58,599 nucleotides of DNA. Origin: Streptomyces spiralis. Lineage in GTDB: Bacteria > Actinomycetota > Actinomycetes > Streptomycetales > Streptomycetaceae. Shown here one piece after another: positions 10,457 through 19,460 of this stretch (positions are counted from its first letter, which is position 1; each line of letters opens with the position of its first letter). The notes under the pieces are model-generated. The model worked only from the letters and a program-made list of their open reading frames with translations. It made no database searches and was not told the DNA's origin. A program made the position numbers and the translations under genes. The DNA is taken from assembly GCF_014654675.1 (NCBI RefSeq), contig NZ_BNBC01000057.1, forward strand, positions 1-58,599. The letters run 5' to 3'.

Positions 10457-12247
10457 GTGACTACCCAACGCACCTCAGGGCGGCGCAAGCAGGCCCTTGC
10501 CGCTGCCGCAGTGGTCGCCGGGCTGCTGACCACGGCGGCGTGCGGCGGAGGCAACGACAGCGGCGACTCGAAGAGCGGCGCGGCCGGCTTCAACGCTGCG
10601 AACAACAAGGTGGCCCAGGCCGACCAGGTCAAGAAGGGCGGCACGCTCAAGTTCGTCACCACGCAGGACGCCGACTCGTGGGACACCACGCGCGGCTACT
10701 ACGGCTTCATGTGGGACTTCGCGCGGTACTACAGCCGTCAGCTGCTCACCTACAAGACCGAGCCGGGCGCCGAGGGTGCCAAGGTCACCCCGGACCTCGC
10801 CACCGACATGGGCAAGGTCTCGGACGGCGGCAAGACCTACACGTTCACGCTGCGTGACGGCATCACCTGGGAGGACGGGAAGCCGATCACCTCCAAGGAC
10901 GTCAAGTACGGCATCGAGCGCGTCTGGGCGCAGGACGTCCTGTCCGGCGGTCCGATCTACCTCCAGCAGATGCTGGACCCGAAGGGCACGTACAAGGGCC
11001 CGTACAAGGACAAGGCCGCGGACCACCTGGGCCTGAAGGCGATCGACACGCCGGACGACAAGACGATCGTCTTCCACCTGCCGACGCCCAACTCCGACTT
11101 CCTCCAGGTGCTGGCGATGGTCTCGGGTTCCCCGGTCCGCCAGGACAAGGACACCAAGTCCAAGTACGGCCTGCACCCCTTCTCCTCCGGCCCGTACAAG
11201 TTCCAGTCGTACAGCCCGGGCAAGAACCTGGTCCTGGTCCGCAACACCAGCTGGAAGGCCTCCTCGGACCCGGTCCGCAAGGCCTACCCGGACAAGATCA
11301 CGCTGGACATCTCGACCAACCAGGTCGACTCCGACCAGCGCCTGATCAACGGCGACTACGACGTCGACGCGAGCCAGACCGGCCTGGGCCCGCAGGGCCG
11401 CCAGATCGCCCTGAAGCAGCACAAGGCCAACCTGGACAACCCGGTCTCCGGCTTCATCCGCTACGCGGTCTTCCCGCAGAGCGTCAAGCCGTTCGACAAC
11501 ATCCACTGCCGCAAGGCCGTGATCTACGCCGCCGACCACGTGTCGCTCCAGACCGCCCGCGGTGGCCCCATCGCCGGTGGTGACATCGGCACCAACATGC
11601 TGCCGCCGTCCGTCGCCGGTGGCGAGGGCCAGAAGTACGACCCGTACCAGATCGCCGGCGCCAACAAGAACGGCAACGCCGACCTGGCCAAGCAGGAGCT
11701 GAAGGCCTGCGGTCAGCCGAACGGCTTCTCGACCACCATCGCCGTCCGCAACAACAAGTCGCAGGAAGTGGCCACCGCCCAGTCCCTGCAGGCCGCGCTG
11801 AAGAAGGTCGGCATCAACGCCGACATCTACCAGTACGACGGCTCGCAGAGCCCGGGCATCATCGGCAGCCCCTCGAACGTGGCCAAGAAGAAGCTCGGCA
11901 TCATCATCATGGGCTGGGGTCCGGACTTCCCGACCGTCCAGGGCTACGGCATCCCGCTGTGGAGCAGCAAGTACATCCTGCAGAGCGGTAACAACAACTA
12001 CGCTCTGATCAAGGACAAGACGATCGACGGTCTGTTCGACCAGTACACCCAGACGCTGGACGAGGCGAAGAAGGCCCAGATCTCCACGGAGATCAACCAC
12101 AAGGTCATGGAGGGCGCGTACTACCTGCCCTTCACCTTCGAGAAGTTCCTCAACATCCGCTCCTCGCGTCTGGCCAACGTCTACACGACGGACGCGTACA
12201 GCGGCTACTACGACTTCGTCAACCTCGGCCTGAAGTCCACGAAGTAA
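10457..12247 (+). CDS. peptide-binding lipoprotein of the ABC transporter (SBP family 5)
   Basis: 596 residues. The N-terminus RRKQALAAAAVVAGLLTTAAC is a lipoprotein signal with the lipidated Cys at residue 29. The mature part has the family 5 pattern: KKGGTLKFVTTQDADSWD, TFTLRDGITWEDGKPITSKD and a C-terminal region ending in LNIRSSRLANVYTTDAYSG. It captures oligopeptides (or a related ligand) outside the membrane and delivers them to the permeases. The GTG at 10457 has GGAGG ten bases upstream; the open frame extends to 10388 but lacks a site there. Hairpins lie on both sides of the gene, consistent with a separately adjusted mRNA level for the binding protein. Confidence 0.94.
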   Translation: MTTQRTSGRRKQALAAAAVVAGLLTTAACGGGNDSGDSKSGAAGFNAANNKVAQADQVKKGGTLKFVTTQDADSWDTTRGYYGFMWDFARYYSRQLLTYKTEPGAEGAKVTPDLATDMGKVSDGGKTYTFTLRDGITWEDGKPITSKDVKYGIERVWAQDVLSGGPIYLQQMLDPKGTYKGPYKDKAADHLGLKAIDTPDDKTIVFHLPTPNSDFLQVLAMVSGSPVRQDKDTKSKYGLHPFSSGPYKFQSYSPGKNLVLVRNTSWKASSDPVRKAYPDKITLDISTNQVDSDQRLINGDYDVDASQTGLGPQGRQIALKQHKANLDNPVSGFIRYAVFPQSVKPFDNIHCRKAVIYAADHVSLQTARGGPIAGGDIGTNMLPPSVAGGEGQKYDPYQIAGANKNGNADLAKQELKACGQPNGFSTTIAVRNNKSQEVATAQSLQAALKKVGINADIYQYDGSQSPGIIGSPSNVAKKKLGIIIMGWGPDFPTVQGYGIPLWSSKYILQSGNNNYALIKDKTIDGLFDQYTQTLDEAKKAQISTEINHKVMEGAYYLPFTFEKFLNIRSSRLANVYTTDAYSGYYDFVNLGLKSTK

Positions 12248-12304
12248 ACCCGGCACACCGGCCGTACGGCACGAAAGGCAGGTGAAGGCCGGCGCGGCGA
12301 GACC

Positions 12305-12335
12305 GCGGACCGCCGGAAGACCTCCGGCGGTCCGC
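12305..12335 (+). terminator. strong hairpin between binding-protein and permease genes
   Basis: A perfect 13-bp stem (GCGGACCGCCGGA and its complement) with a 5-base loop, about 57 bases after the binding-protein stop and 23 before the next permease start. There is no T-run. It is probably an attenuating or mRNA-stabilising hairpin that lets the binding protein be made in excess of the membrane components. Confidence 0.7.
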
Positions 12336-12357
12336 TGTCCGCGGCGGGCCGTAAGCT

Positions 12358-13356
12358 GTGCTCGCTTACCTCATCAGGCGGCTGTTCGCCGCCGCAGTGA
12401 TGCTGGTTGTCATCATCCTGGTGGTCTTCAGCATCTTCTTCCTCGTCCCCAAGTGGGCGGGCGTCGACATCGCCCTGAGCTTCGTCGGCAAACAGGCAGA
12501 CCCGGCCGCCGTCGAGGGGGTCCGCGAGAAACTGGGTCTGGCCGAACCGATCTACTCGCAGGTGTGGGAGTTCTTCAAGGGCATCTTCGCGGGCCGCACC
12601 TACTCGGGCGGCGGCGACGTCACCCACTGCGCCGCGCCCTGCTTCGGCTACTCCTTCAAGAGCGAGCAGGCCGTCTGGCCGGTGCTCACCGACCGCTTCC
12701 CGGTGACCCTGGGGCTCGCGCTCGGCGCCGCCGTGCTGTGGCTGGTCTTCGGTGTCGCCGCGGGTGTGCTCTCCGCCCTCAAGCGGGGCAGCCTGTGGGA
12801 CCGCGGCGCGATGGTCGTCGCCCTCAGCGGCGTCTCGCTGCCGATCTACTTCACGGGTCTGCTCGCCTCGGCGATCTTCGTCTTCGGACTGAAGTGGTTC
12901 GACGGCAGGTACGTCCCGCTCTCGGACAGCTTCTCCGGCTGGTTCGGAAGCATGATCCTGCCCTGGGTCACCCTCGCGTTCCTGTACGCGGCCATGTACG
13001 CCCGGATCACCCGGGCCACGATGATGGAGATCCTGGGCGAGGACTACATCCGCACCGCCCGTGCCAAGGGCCTCAAGGAGCAGGTCGTCATCGGCAAGCA
13101 CGCCATGCGCTCCACGATGACCCCGATCCTGACCATGCTCGGCATGGACCTCGGCGCCCTGATCGGCGGCGCGATCCTCACGGAGACGACGTTCAGCCTG
13201 CCCGGCCTCGGCCAGGCCGTGCTGAACGCCATCAAGAACCAGGATCTGCCCATCATTCTGGGCGTCACCCTGATCACCTCCCTCGCGGTGCTCATCGCCA
13301 ACCTCGTGGTGGACGTCCTGTACGCCGTGATCGACCCCCGAGTGAGGCTGGCATGA
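12358..13356 (+). CDS. oligopeptide ABC transporter permease (OppB/DppB type)
   Basis: 332 residues with the OppB layout: N-terminal helix directly at the start (LAYLIRRLFAAAVMLVVIILVV), a large extracytoplasmic segment, then five helices. The EAA loop is DYIRTARAKGLKEQVVIGKHAMRST. It also has the ETTFSLPGLGQAVLNAI signature near the C-terminus. GTG start. Its stop overlaps the ATG of the next ATPase gene (ATGA), so translation is coupled. The periplasmic loop contains two Cys close together (HCAAPC), uncommon in this family and possibly a disulfide. Confidence 0.93.
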   Translation: MLAYLIRRLFAAAVMLVVIILVVFSIFFLVPKWAGVDIALSFVGKQADPAAVEGVREKLGLAEPIYSQVWEFFKGIFAGRTYSGGGDVTHCAAPCFGYSFKSEQAVWPVLTDRFPVTLGLALGAAVLWLVFGVAAGVLSALKRGSLWDRGAMVVALSGVSLPIYFTGLLASAIFVFGLKWFDGRYVPLSDSFSGWFGSMILPWVTLAFLYAAMYARITRATMMEILGEDYIRTARAKGLKEQVVIGKHAMRSTMTPILTMLGMDLGALIGGAILTETTFSLPGLGQAVLNAIKNQDLPIILGVTLITSLAVLIANLVVDVLYAVIDPRVRLA

Positions 13357-14450
13357 CCGAACTCAGCAAGACCGGAGCGGCCGTGGGCGAGCCCAGCACC
13401 GCCTCGCCCGCCCCCAGTGCCTTCCTGGAAGTGCGCGACCTGAAGGTGCACTTCCCCACCGACGACGGCCTGGTCAAGTCCGTCGACGGGCTCAGCTTCC
13501 AGCTGGAGAAGGGCAAGACCCTCGGCATCGTGGGCGAGTCCGGCTCCGGCAAGTCGGTGACCTCGCTCGGCATCATGGGCCTGCACACCGCCGGCCAGTA
13601 CGGCAAGCGCAAGGCGCAGATCTCCGGCGAGATCTGGCTGGACGGCACCGAGCTGCTGTCCGCCGACCCCGACCACGTGCGCAAGCTGCGCGGCCGGGAG
13701 ATGGCGATGATCTTCCAGGACCCGCTGTCCGCGCTGCACCCGTACTACACGATCGGCGCGCAGATCGTCGAGGCGTACCGCATCCACCACAAGGTCGACA
13801 AGAAGACCGCCCGCAGGCGGGCGATCGAGATGCTCGACCGGGTGGGCATCCCGCAGCCGGACAAGCGCGTGGACAGCTACCCGCACGAGTTCTCCGGCGG
13901 TATGCGCCAGCGTGCGATGATCGCGATGTCGCTGGTCAACAACCCCGAGCTGCTCATCGCGGACGAGCCGACCACCGCCCTGGACGTCACCGTCCAGGCG
14001 CAGATCCTCGACCTCATCCGGGACCTGCAGAAGGAGTTCGGCTCCGCGGTCATCATCATCACCCACGACCTCGGCGTCGTCGCCGAACTCGCCGACGACA
14101 TCCTGGTGATGTACGGCGGCCGGTGCGTCGAGCGCGGCCCGGCGGACAAGGTGTTCTACGAGCCCCGCCACCCCTACACCTGGGGTCTGCTCGGCTCGAT
14201 GCCGCGCCTGGACCGCGAGCAGCAGGACCGGCTCATCCCCGTCAAGGGATCGCCGCCCTCCCTGATCAACGTCCCGTCCGGCTGCGCCTTCAACCCGCGC
14301 TGCCCGTACGCCGACGTCCCGAAGGACAACGTCACCCGCACGGTCCGCCCCGAGCTGACCGAGGTCGGCAGCCAGCACTGGGCCGCCTGCCACATGTCGC
14401 AGGAGCAGCGGGAGCGGATCTGGACCGAAGAGATTGCGCCGAAGCTGTGA
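13353..14450 (+). CDS. oligopeptide ABC transporter ATPase (OppD/DppD type)
   Basis: Cytoplasmic ATPase, 365 residues: Walker A GESGSGKS, Q-loop IFQDPLSALHP, ABC signature FSGGMRQR, Walker B LLIADEPTTALD and switch His in ITHDLGVV. It closes with the oligopeptide/dipeptide C-terminal region (SGCAFNPRCPYAD...C), whose cysteines can bind an FeS cluster in some relatives. It overlaps the preceding permease by 4 bases and the next ATPase by 4 bases. Confidence 0.94.
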   Translation: MTELSKTGAAVGEPSTASPAPSAFLEVRDLKVHFPTDDGLVKSVDGLSFQLEKGKTLGIVGESGSGKSVTSLGIMGLHTAGQYGKRKAQISGEIWLDGTELLSADPDHVRKLRGREMAMIFQDPLSALHPYYTIGAQIVEAYRIHHKVDKKTARRRAIEMLDRVGIPQPDKRVDSYPHEFSGGMRQRAMIAMSLVNNPELLIADEPTTALDVTVQAQILDLIRDLQKEFGSAVIIITHDLGVVAELADDILVMYGGRCVERGPADKVFYEPRHPYTWGLLGSMPRLDREQQDRLIPVKGSPPSLINVPSGCAFNPRCPYADVPKDNVTRTVRPELTEVGSQHWAACHMSQEQRERIWTEEIAPKL

Positions 14451-15952
14451 GTGAGAACGCAGAGGACAAGGCAGTGAGCATTCCTGCCCAGAGCGACGGC
14501 GCCGAGGCCGAGGCCGCTGGCACGGCCACCCTCACCAAGGAGGCCGCGCCCGGCGAGATCCTGCTGAAGGTCACCGGGCTGCAGAAGCACTTCCCGATCA
14601 AGAAGGGCCTGCTGCAGCGTCAGGTCGGCGCCGTGCGCGCCGTGGACGGCCTCGACTTCGAGGTGCGCTCCGGCGAGACCCTGGGCGTCGTGGGCGAGTC
14701 CGGCTGCGGCAAGTCGACGATGGGCCGGCTGATCACCCGGCTGCTCGAACCGACCGGCGGACAGATCGAGTTCGAGGGCAAGGACATCACGCACCTCGGT
14801 GTGAGCGGCATGCGCCCGATGCGCCGCGATGTGCAGATGATCTTCCAGGACCCGTACTCGTCGCTGAACCCGCGCCACACCATCGGCACGATCGTCGGCG
14901 CTCCCTTCCGGCTCCAGGGCGTGGTGCCCGAGGGCGGCATCAAGAAGGAAGTGCAGCGGCTGCTGTCGGTGGTCGGCCTCAACCCCGAGCACTACAACCG
15001 CTATCCGCACGAGTTCTCCGGCGGCCAGCGCCAGCGCATCGGTATCGCCCGTGCGCTCGCGCTCAAGCCGAAGCTGGTGGTGGCGGACGAGCCGGTCTCG
15101 GCGCTGGACGTGTCGATCCAGGCGCAGGTCGTCAACCTGCTCGACGACCTCCAGCAGGAGCTGGGCCTGACGTACGTGATCATCGCGCACGACCTGTCGG
15201 TCGTCCGGCACGTCTCGGACCGCATCGCGGTGATGTACCTCGGCAAGATCGTCGAGCTGGCCGACCGGGAATCGCTGTACAAGGCGCCGATGCACCCGTA
15301 CACCAAGGCGCTGATGTCCGCCGTCCCGATCCCGGACCCCAAGCGGAAGAACGCCAAGAGCGACCGCATCCTGCTCAAGGGCGACGTCCCCTCGCCGATC
15401 TCCCCGCCGAGCGGCTGCCGCTTCCACACCCGGTGCTGGAAGGCGACGGAGATCTGCCGGACGACCGAGCCGGCGCTGAAGGAGCTGAAGCCCGGTCAGC
15501 GGGTGGCCTGCCACCACCCGGAGAACTTCGAGGACCAGGCACCGCAGGACACCGTGCTGCTGACGGCCGCGAAGGAGGCGGCGGAGCTGGTCTCCGAGGA
15601 GGCCCTCGCCAAGTCGGCCGAGACCTCGGCCGCGGTCGCGGCGGCTGCCGACGAGATCGCGGAGGCGCAGGCGGAGGCCGACACGCCGTCCTCCGACGAC
15701 ACGGAGGAGCCGGCCGAGGCTTCCGCGGACGCGGACGCGGACGCGGACGCGGAGTCGGACGTGGAGTCCGAGGCGGACGCGGAGTCGGCGTCGGACGCGG
15801 AGTCGGAGTCGGCGTCGGAGTCCGAGACGGGCTCGGAACCGGAGGCGGACACCGACGCCGACGCCGAGACGGCCGCCTCCGAAGCCTCGAGCAGCGCCAG
15901 TGACAGCAGTGGCGACAGCGACAGCGACAGTCAGGAGTCAAGCAAGGACTGA
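14447..15952 (+). CDS. oligopeptide ABC transporter ATPase (OppF/DppF type) with long acidic C-terminal tail
   Basis: 501 residues, against about 330-360 usual for this family. Residues up to about 362 form a complete ATPase: Walker A GESGCGKST, IFQDPYSSLNPRHT, signature FSGGQRQR, Walker B VVADEPVSALD, switch His in IAHDLSVV and the C-terminal GCRFHTRCW..C region. About 139 extra residues follow. First is an Ala/Glu-rich, probably helical stretch (KEAAELVSEEALAKSAE), then an almost purely acidic/Ser/Ala run of DADADAE, SESASESE and SDSDSQ units. The start at 14447 overlaps the previous stop (GTGA). The tail is encoded by simple GAC/GCG/GAG codon repeats, suggesting growth by slippage. Its role is unknown. 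Confidence 0.9.
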   Translation: MSENAEDKAVSIPAQSDGAEAEAAGTATLTKEAAPGEILLKVTGLQKHFPIKKGLLQRQVGAVRAVDGLDFEVRSGETLGVVGESGCGKSTMGRLITRLLEPTGGQIEFEGKDITHLGVSGMRPMRRDVQMIFQDPYSSLNPRHTIGTIVGAPFRLQGVVPEGGIKKEVQRLLSVVGLNPEHYNRYPHEFSGGQRQRIGIARALALKPKLVVADEPVSALDVSIQAQVVNLLDDLQQELGLTYVIIAHDLSVVRHVSDRIAVMYLGKIVELADRESLYKAPMHPYTKALMSAVPIPDPKRKNAKSDRILLKGDVPSPISPPSGCRFHTRCWKATEICRTTEPALKELKPGQRVACHHPENFEDQAPQDTVLLTAAKEAAELVSEEALAKSAETSAAVAAAADEIAEAQAEADTPSSDDTEEPAEASADADADADAESDVESEADAESASDAESESASESETGSEPEADTDADAETAASEASSSASDSSGDSDSDSQESSKD

Positions 15953-15953
15953 C

Positions 15954-15978
15954 GCATGACAGCTTGGCAAAGTCATGC
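15954..15978 (+). terminator. short hairpin after the transporter operon
   Basis: GCATGAC and GTCATGC form a 7-bp stem with an 11-base loop, beginning two bases after the last ATPase stop and about 80 bases before the peptidase ATG. No T-run follows. It could end the operon or be an operator for the next gene. Confidence 0.4.
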
Positions 15979-16056
15979 ACATGACCGAACGGGGGAGTGC
16001 AGAGTCGACCCTGTCCGTGCGATCCACTGATCGACGCACGCGCGAAGGGATGACTC

Positions 16057-17448
16057 ATGGCACTCTCCCGTTCGGCACGTCTGGCGGCCGTCACCACCGC
16101 GGCGGCCTCCTTCCTCGCCATCGCCGCCTCCTCGGCCCCCACCCACGGCGCCCCGGGCATCGGCGACTCCTACTTCCCGCAAGCGGGCAACGGCGGCTTC
16201 GACGCCCGCCACTACGCCCTCGACATCGCGTACGACCCGGACACCGACCGCCTCGACGGCCGCACCACGCTCACCGCCCGCGCCACCGAGAACCTGTCCT
16301 CCTTCGACCTGGACCTGCAGCAGCTCCAGGTCACCCGCGTCGAAGTCGACGGCAGACGCGCCGGGTTCACCCAGGACGGAGACGAGGTGCGCGTCACCCC
16401 GCGCGGCGTCCTGCCCAGGAACCGCACCTTCACCGTCACCGTGACCTACGGCGGCGTACCCGAGCCGCTCGGCGGACCCATCGTCTTCGGCTCCCAGTAC
16501 GGCTGGATGAAGACCCCGGACGGCGTCTTCGTCGCCTGTGAGCCCAACGCCGCCTCCACCTGGTTCCCGTCCAGCGACCACCCCTCCGACAAGGCCACCT
16601 ACGACATCCGGATCAAGGCGCCCAAGGGCCTGACCGCCGTCTCCAACGGCCGGCTGATATCGACGTACGACCGGGGCGGTTCGACGTACACCCACTGGCG
16701 CGAGGACCGGCCCATGGCCACCTACCTCGCCACCGCCACCATCGGGAAGTTCGACGTGCGCACCGGGCGGACGCCCTCCGGCATCCCGATCTACGTCGCC
16801 ATCGACCCGACGTTGAAGAACAGCAACAGCGTCGACGTGTACGCCGTCACGGCCGCCGCCACCGACTACTGGTCGCAGGTCTTCGGGCCGTACCCGTTCG
16901 AGGAGACCGGCGCGATCGTCGACGACATGCCCGAGGCCGGGTTCTCGCTGGAGGTGCAGTCCAAGCCCGCCTACTCGGCCGTCCGCAACGAGTCGACGAT
17001 CGTGCACGAGCTGGCCCACCAGTGGTTCGGCGACTCGGTGTCGGTGGAGCGCTGGAAGGACATCTGGCTCAACGAGGGCTTCGCCACCTACGCCCAGTGG
17101 CTGTGGGCCGAGCACCAGGGCACCCGCTCGGCGCACGACTCGTTCCTGGCAGGCTACGACGCCCGGCCGGCCGACAGCTCCTTCTGGCAGGTCGAGGTCG
17201 CCGACCCGCAGCGCGACACCATGTTCGCCTCCGCCGTCTACCAGCGTGGCGCGATGACGCTCCAGGCGCTGCGCGAACGCATCGGCGACCGGGCCTTCTT
17301 CAGGCTGCTGCCCGCCTGGACGAAGCTGCACCGCTACGGCAACGCGAACACCGCCGACTTCGTCCGCCTCGCCGAGCAGGTCTCCGGGCAGCACCTGGGC
17401 GACCTCTTCCAGAAGTGGCTGTACACGACCGGCAAACCCGCCCTGTAA
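16057..17448 (+). CDS. secreted M1 family zinc metallopeptidase
   Basis: 463 residues with a Sec signal peptide (about residues 1-32, MALSRSARLAAVTTAAASFL...). The zinc motif HELAHQWFGD begins near residue 317, and the third ligand Glu is in WLNEGFATY exactly 18 residues after the second His, the M1 (gluzincin) spacing. The usual GAMEN exopeptidase loop is not seen in that form; the equivalent region reads PEAGFSLEVQSKPAYS. The protein is also much shorter than the ~850-residue aminopeptidase N, lacking the C-terminal helical domain. It is probably an extracellular aminopeptidase that may supply peptides to the transporter upstream, which is inference from position. Confidence 0.92.
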   Translation: MALSRSARLAAVTTAAASFLAIAASSAPTHGAPGIGDSYFPQAGNGGFDARHYALDIAYDPDTDRLDGRTTLTARATENLSSFDLDLQQLQVTRVEVDGRRAGFTQDGDEVRVTPRGVLPRNRTFTVTVTYGGVPEPLGGPIVFGSQYGWMKTPDGVFVACEPNAASTWFPSSDHPSDKATYDIRIKAPKGLTAVSNGRLISTYDRGGSTYTHWREDRPMATYLATATIGKFDVRTGRTPSGIPIYVAIDPTLKNSNSVDVYAVTAAATDYWSQVFGPYPFEETGAIVDDMPEAGFSLEVQSKPAYSAVRNESTIVHELAHQWFGDSVSVERWKDIWLNEGFATYAQWLWAEHQGTRSAHDSFLAGYDARPADSSFWQVEVADPQRDTMFASAVYQRGAMTLQALRERIGDRAFFRLLPAWTKLHRYGNANTADFVRLAEQVSGQHLGDLFQKWLYTTGKPAL

Positions 17449-17503
17449 GCCGGGCCGTCCTTGCATTGCAAGGCACGCACCGCACTCTGAGTAAGAATGT
17501 GGG

Positions 17504-18160
17504 GTGCTTCAGCAACTGTTCAGCCCCTCCGTCCAGCACACGGTCGACCTGGTCGGCATCTTCGTGTTCGCCATCTCCGGCGCGCTGCTGGCCGTCCGCA
17601 AGAACTTCGACGTCTTCGGCATCGCCGTGCTCGCCGAGGTCACCGCGCTGGGCGGAGGGCTGTTCCGCGATGTCATGATCGGGGCCGTGCCCCCGGCCGC
17701 CTTCACCGACCTGGGGTACTTCCTCACCCCGCTGCTCGCCACGGTCGTGGTCTTCTTCCTGCACCCGCACGTGGAGCGCATCCAGGCGGCGGTCCTGGTC
17801 TTCGACGCGGCCGGCCTCGGCCTCTTCTGTGTCTCCGGGACCACCAAGGCGTACGACTACGGGCTGGGCCTCACCGCGTCGGCGACCCTCGGCATGGCCA
17901 CCGCCGTGGGCGGCGGTGTGCTGCGGGACGTGCTCGCCAACGAGGTTCCCTCGCTGCTGCGATGGGACCGCGACCTGTACGCGGTCCCGGCGATCGTCGG
18001 CGCCACCATGGTGGTGTTGTGCATCCACTACGACGCGCTGACCCCGCTCACCACCGCCCTGGCCGTCGTCACCGCCTTCGTGCTCCGCCTGCTCGCGATG
18101 CGGTTCCACTGGCGAGCTCCGCGGGCCTGGAACCGGCGCTCGACCGTCCGGGAGGAGTAG
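17504..18160 (+). CDS. TRIC-type/UPF0126 membrane channel protein
   Basis: 218 residues with about seven membrane helices arranged as two homologous halves. Each half has a glycine-rich GGG-(L/V)-xRDV turn: GGGLFRDVMIGAVPPAAF in the first, GGGVLRDVLANEVPSLLR in the second. This is the YadS/UPF0126 pattern of prokaryotic trimeric intracellular cation channels, probably conducting monovalent cations across the cell membrane. GTG start at 17504. The 3' end overlaps the convergent esterase gene by 92 bases. Confidence 0.9.
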   Translation: MLQQLFSPSVQHTVDLVGIFVFAISGALLAVRKNFDVFGIAVLAEVTALGGGLFRDVMIGAVPPAAFTDLGYFLTPLLATVVVFFLHPHVERIQAAVLVFDAAGLGLFCVSGTTKAYDYGLGLTASATLGMATAVGGGVLRDVLANEVPSLLRWDRDLYAVPAIVGATMVVLCIHYDALTPLTTALAVVTAFVLRLLAMRFHWRAPRAWNRRSTVREE

Positions 18161-19307
18161 CGGACTTCGCGGGGTTCCCGCCACGGTGGTGGCCCAGCTC
18201 CATGGTCAGCCAGCGGAACACCGTCGGCACCTGCGGCCGCCACAGCCCCATGGTGTGCCCGCCCGCGCTGCGCGGCAGGAACACCACATGGACGGTGGTC
18301 GGCGGCTTCGCCACCTGCTCCAGGGCCACTCCGGCCTCGTAGCCGTCGCCGGCCTCCCCGGACATGTAGAGCGCGATCCGGGGCGGGGTGCGGTACTTGC
18401 GGAGCAGGACGTAGGGGTTGTTCGCCCGGCGCAGCCCGATGTTCTGCGCGGCCAGCGAGGAGCGTTCGCCGATCGGGTCGTTGTAGCCGGACAGACTCAC
18501 CGCGGCCCGGTAGCGGTCGGGGTGGGCGACGGCCAGCTTGGCCGCGCAGTGCGCGCCGGCCGAGTAGCCGGCGGCCGCCCAGCCGTCGGGCGCGGCCTCG
18601 GCGCGGAAGTTGTCCGTGATCATCTTCGGCACGTCGATGCTCAGCCAGCTGTCCGCGTTGACGGTGCCCGGTATGTTGGCGCAGCCCGTGTCCGTCTTGG
18701 CGATCAGGTTGGTGCGCGGGGAGACCAGGATGAAGGGCGCGACCTGACCGCTCCTCATCAGCGGCGCCAGCTGCTCGTGCACCTTCATCGACCCGAACCA
18801 CGCCTTCGCCGAGCCCGGATAGCCGGACAGCAGCTCGACCACCGGGAACTTCTTGTCCTTGTAGGCGGGCTCGTCGTACTGCGGCGGCAGCCAGACGTAG
18901 ACCTCGGCCTTCACCCCCGAGACCCGGCCCTTGAGCTGGGTGACCTCGACCCCGCCGGCCGCGTGCATCCCGGGTCCGTCGGCCTGGGTGAAGCTCTGGT
19001 GGACCTTGGGCAGCCTGCGGTAGGCGATGCCTCCGGTGCCGTCGGCGCCGAGGTCGGCGGCCTTCTGCACATGGTTGCCGGTGCCGAGCAGGTCCGCCCA
19101 GTTGTCGTACAGGTTGTTGGCGTTGTTCACCAGCACGAAGACCAGGGTGACGGCGGTGGCCTGGGCGAACAGCAGCATCAGCGCGCGCAGCGCGGTGCGC
19201 AGCGCGCTGGGGCCCCTCAGCCGCGTCCACAGGACGAACGGCAGGACGAGGGCGACCACGGCCAGCGCGACGGTGGTGTACAGGAACGGAGTCCCGGTGA
19301 GGCTCAT
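18069..19307 (-). CDS. membrane-anchored alpha/beta hydrolase (esterase D/mycolyltransferase-like)
   Basis: 412 residues from the ATG at 19307; a GTG at 19358 in the same frame would add 17. The N-terminus has about three hydrophobic segments (FLYTTVALAVVALVLPFVLW, LRALMLLFAQATAVTLVFVLV). An extracytoplasmic esterase domain follows with KFPVVELLSGYPG, the nucleophile elbow GYSAGAH and a late His in GGHTMGLW. This matches the putative-esterase family (PF00756-like), which includes Corynebacteriales mycolyltransferases; streptomycetes make no mycolates, so the substrate is open. The Arg/Ser-rich C-terminal tail runs 92 bases into the convergent channel gene. Confidence 0.85.
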   Translation of the reverse strand: MSLTGTPFLYTTVALAVVALVLPFVLWTRLRGPSALRTALRALMLLFAQATAVTLVFVLVNNANNLYDNWADLLGTGNHVQKAADLGADGTGGIAYRRLPKVHQSFTQADGPGMHAAGGVEVTQLKGRVSGVKAEVYVWLPPQYDEPAYKDKKFPVVELLSGYPGSAKAWFGSMKVHEQLAPLMRSGQVAPFILVSPRTNLIAKTDTGCANIPGTVNADSWLSIDVPKMITDNFRAEAAPDGWAAAGYSAGAHCAAKLAVAHPDRYRAAVSLSGYNDPIGERSSLAAQNIGLRRANNPYVLLRKYRTPPRIALYMSGEAGDGYEAGVALEQVAKPPTTVHVVFLPRSAGGHTMGLWRPQVPTVFRWLTMELGHHRGGNPAKSATPPGRSSAGSRPAELASGTASRAGGARRR

Positions 19308-19460
19308 GTCCGGATAGAGGGAATTCGGGGGCCGCGGGTCACGGACGAGTACGGACACTTACCAAGAAATTGCCGAAGACCCACGCGAGTGCGCAGGGGT
19401 CGACCGGCTCGACCTGAGGCAAAGCTACCGCTTAGTAGTTTCCTGTTGTACGGTTCATGC

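Noticed and set aside
9379..15952. Identification of the transporter operon as bldK
   Set aside because: Gene order is the same but the surrounding loci do not match what I recall for bldK, and many Streptomyces peptide transporters share this order. Left as an unnamed oligopeptide transporter.
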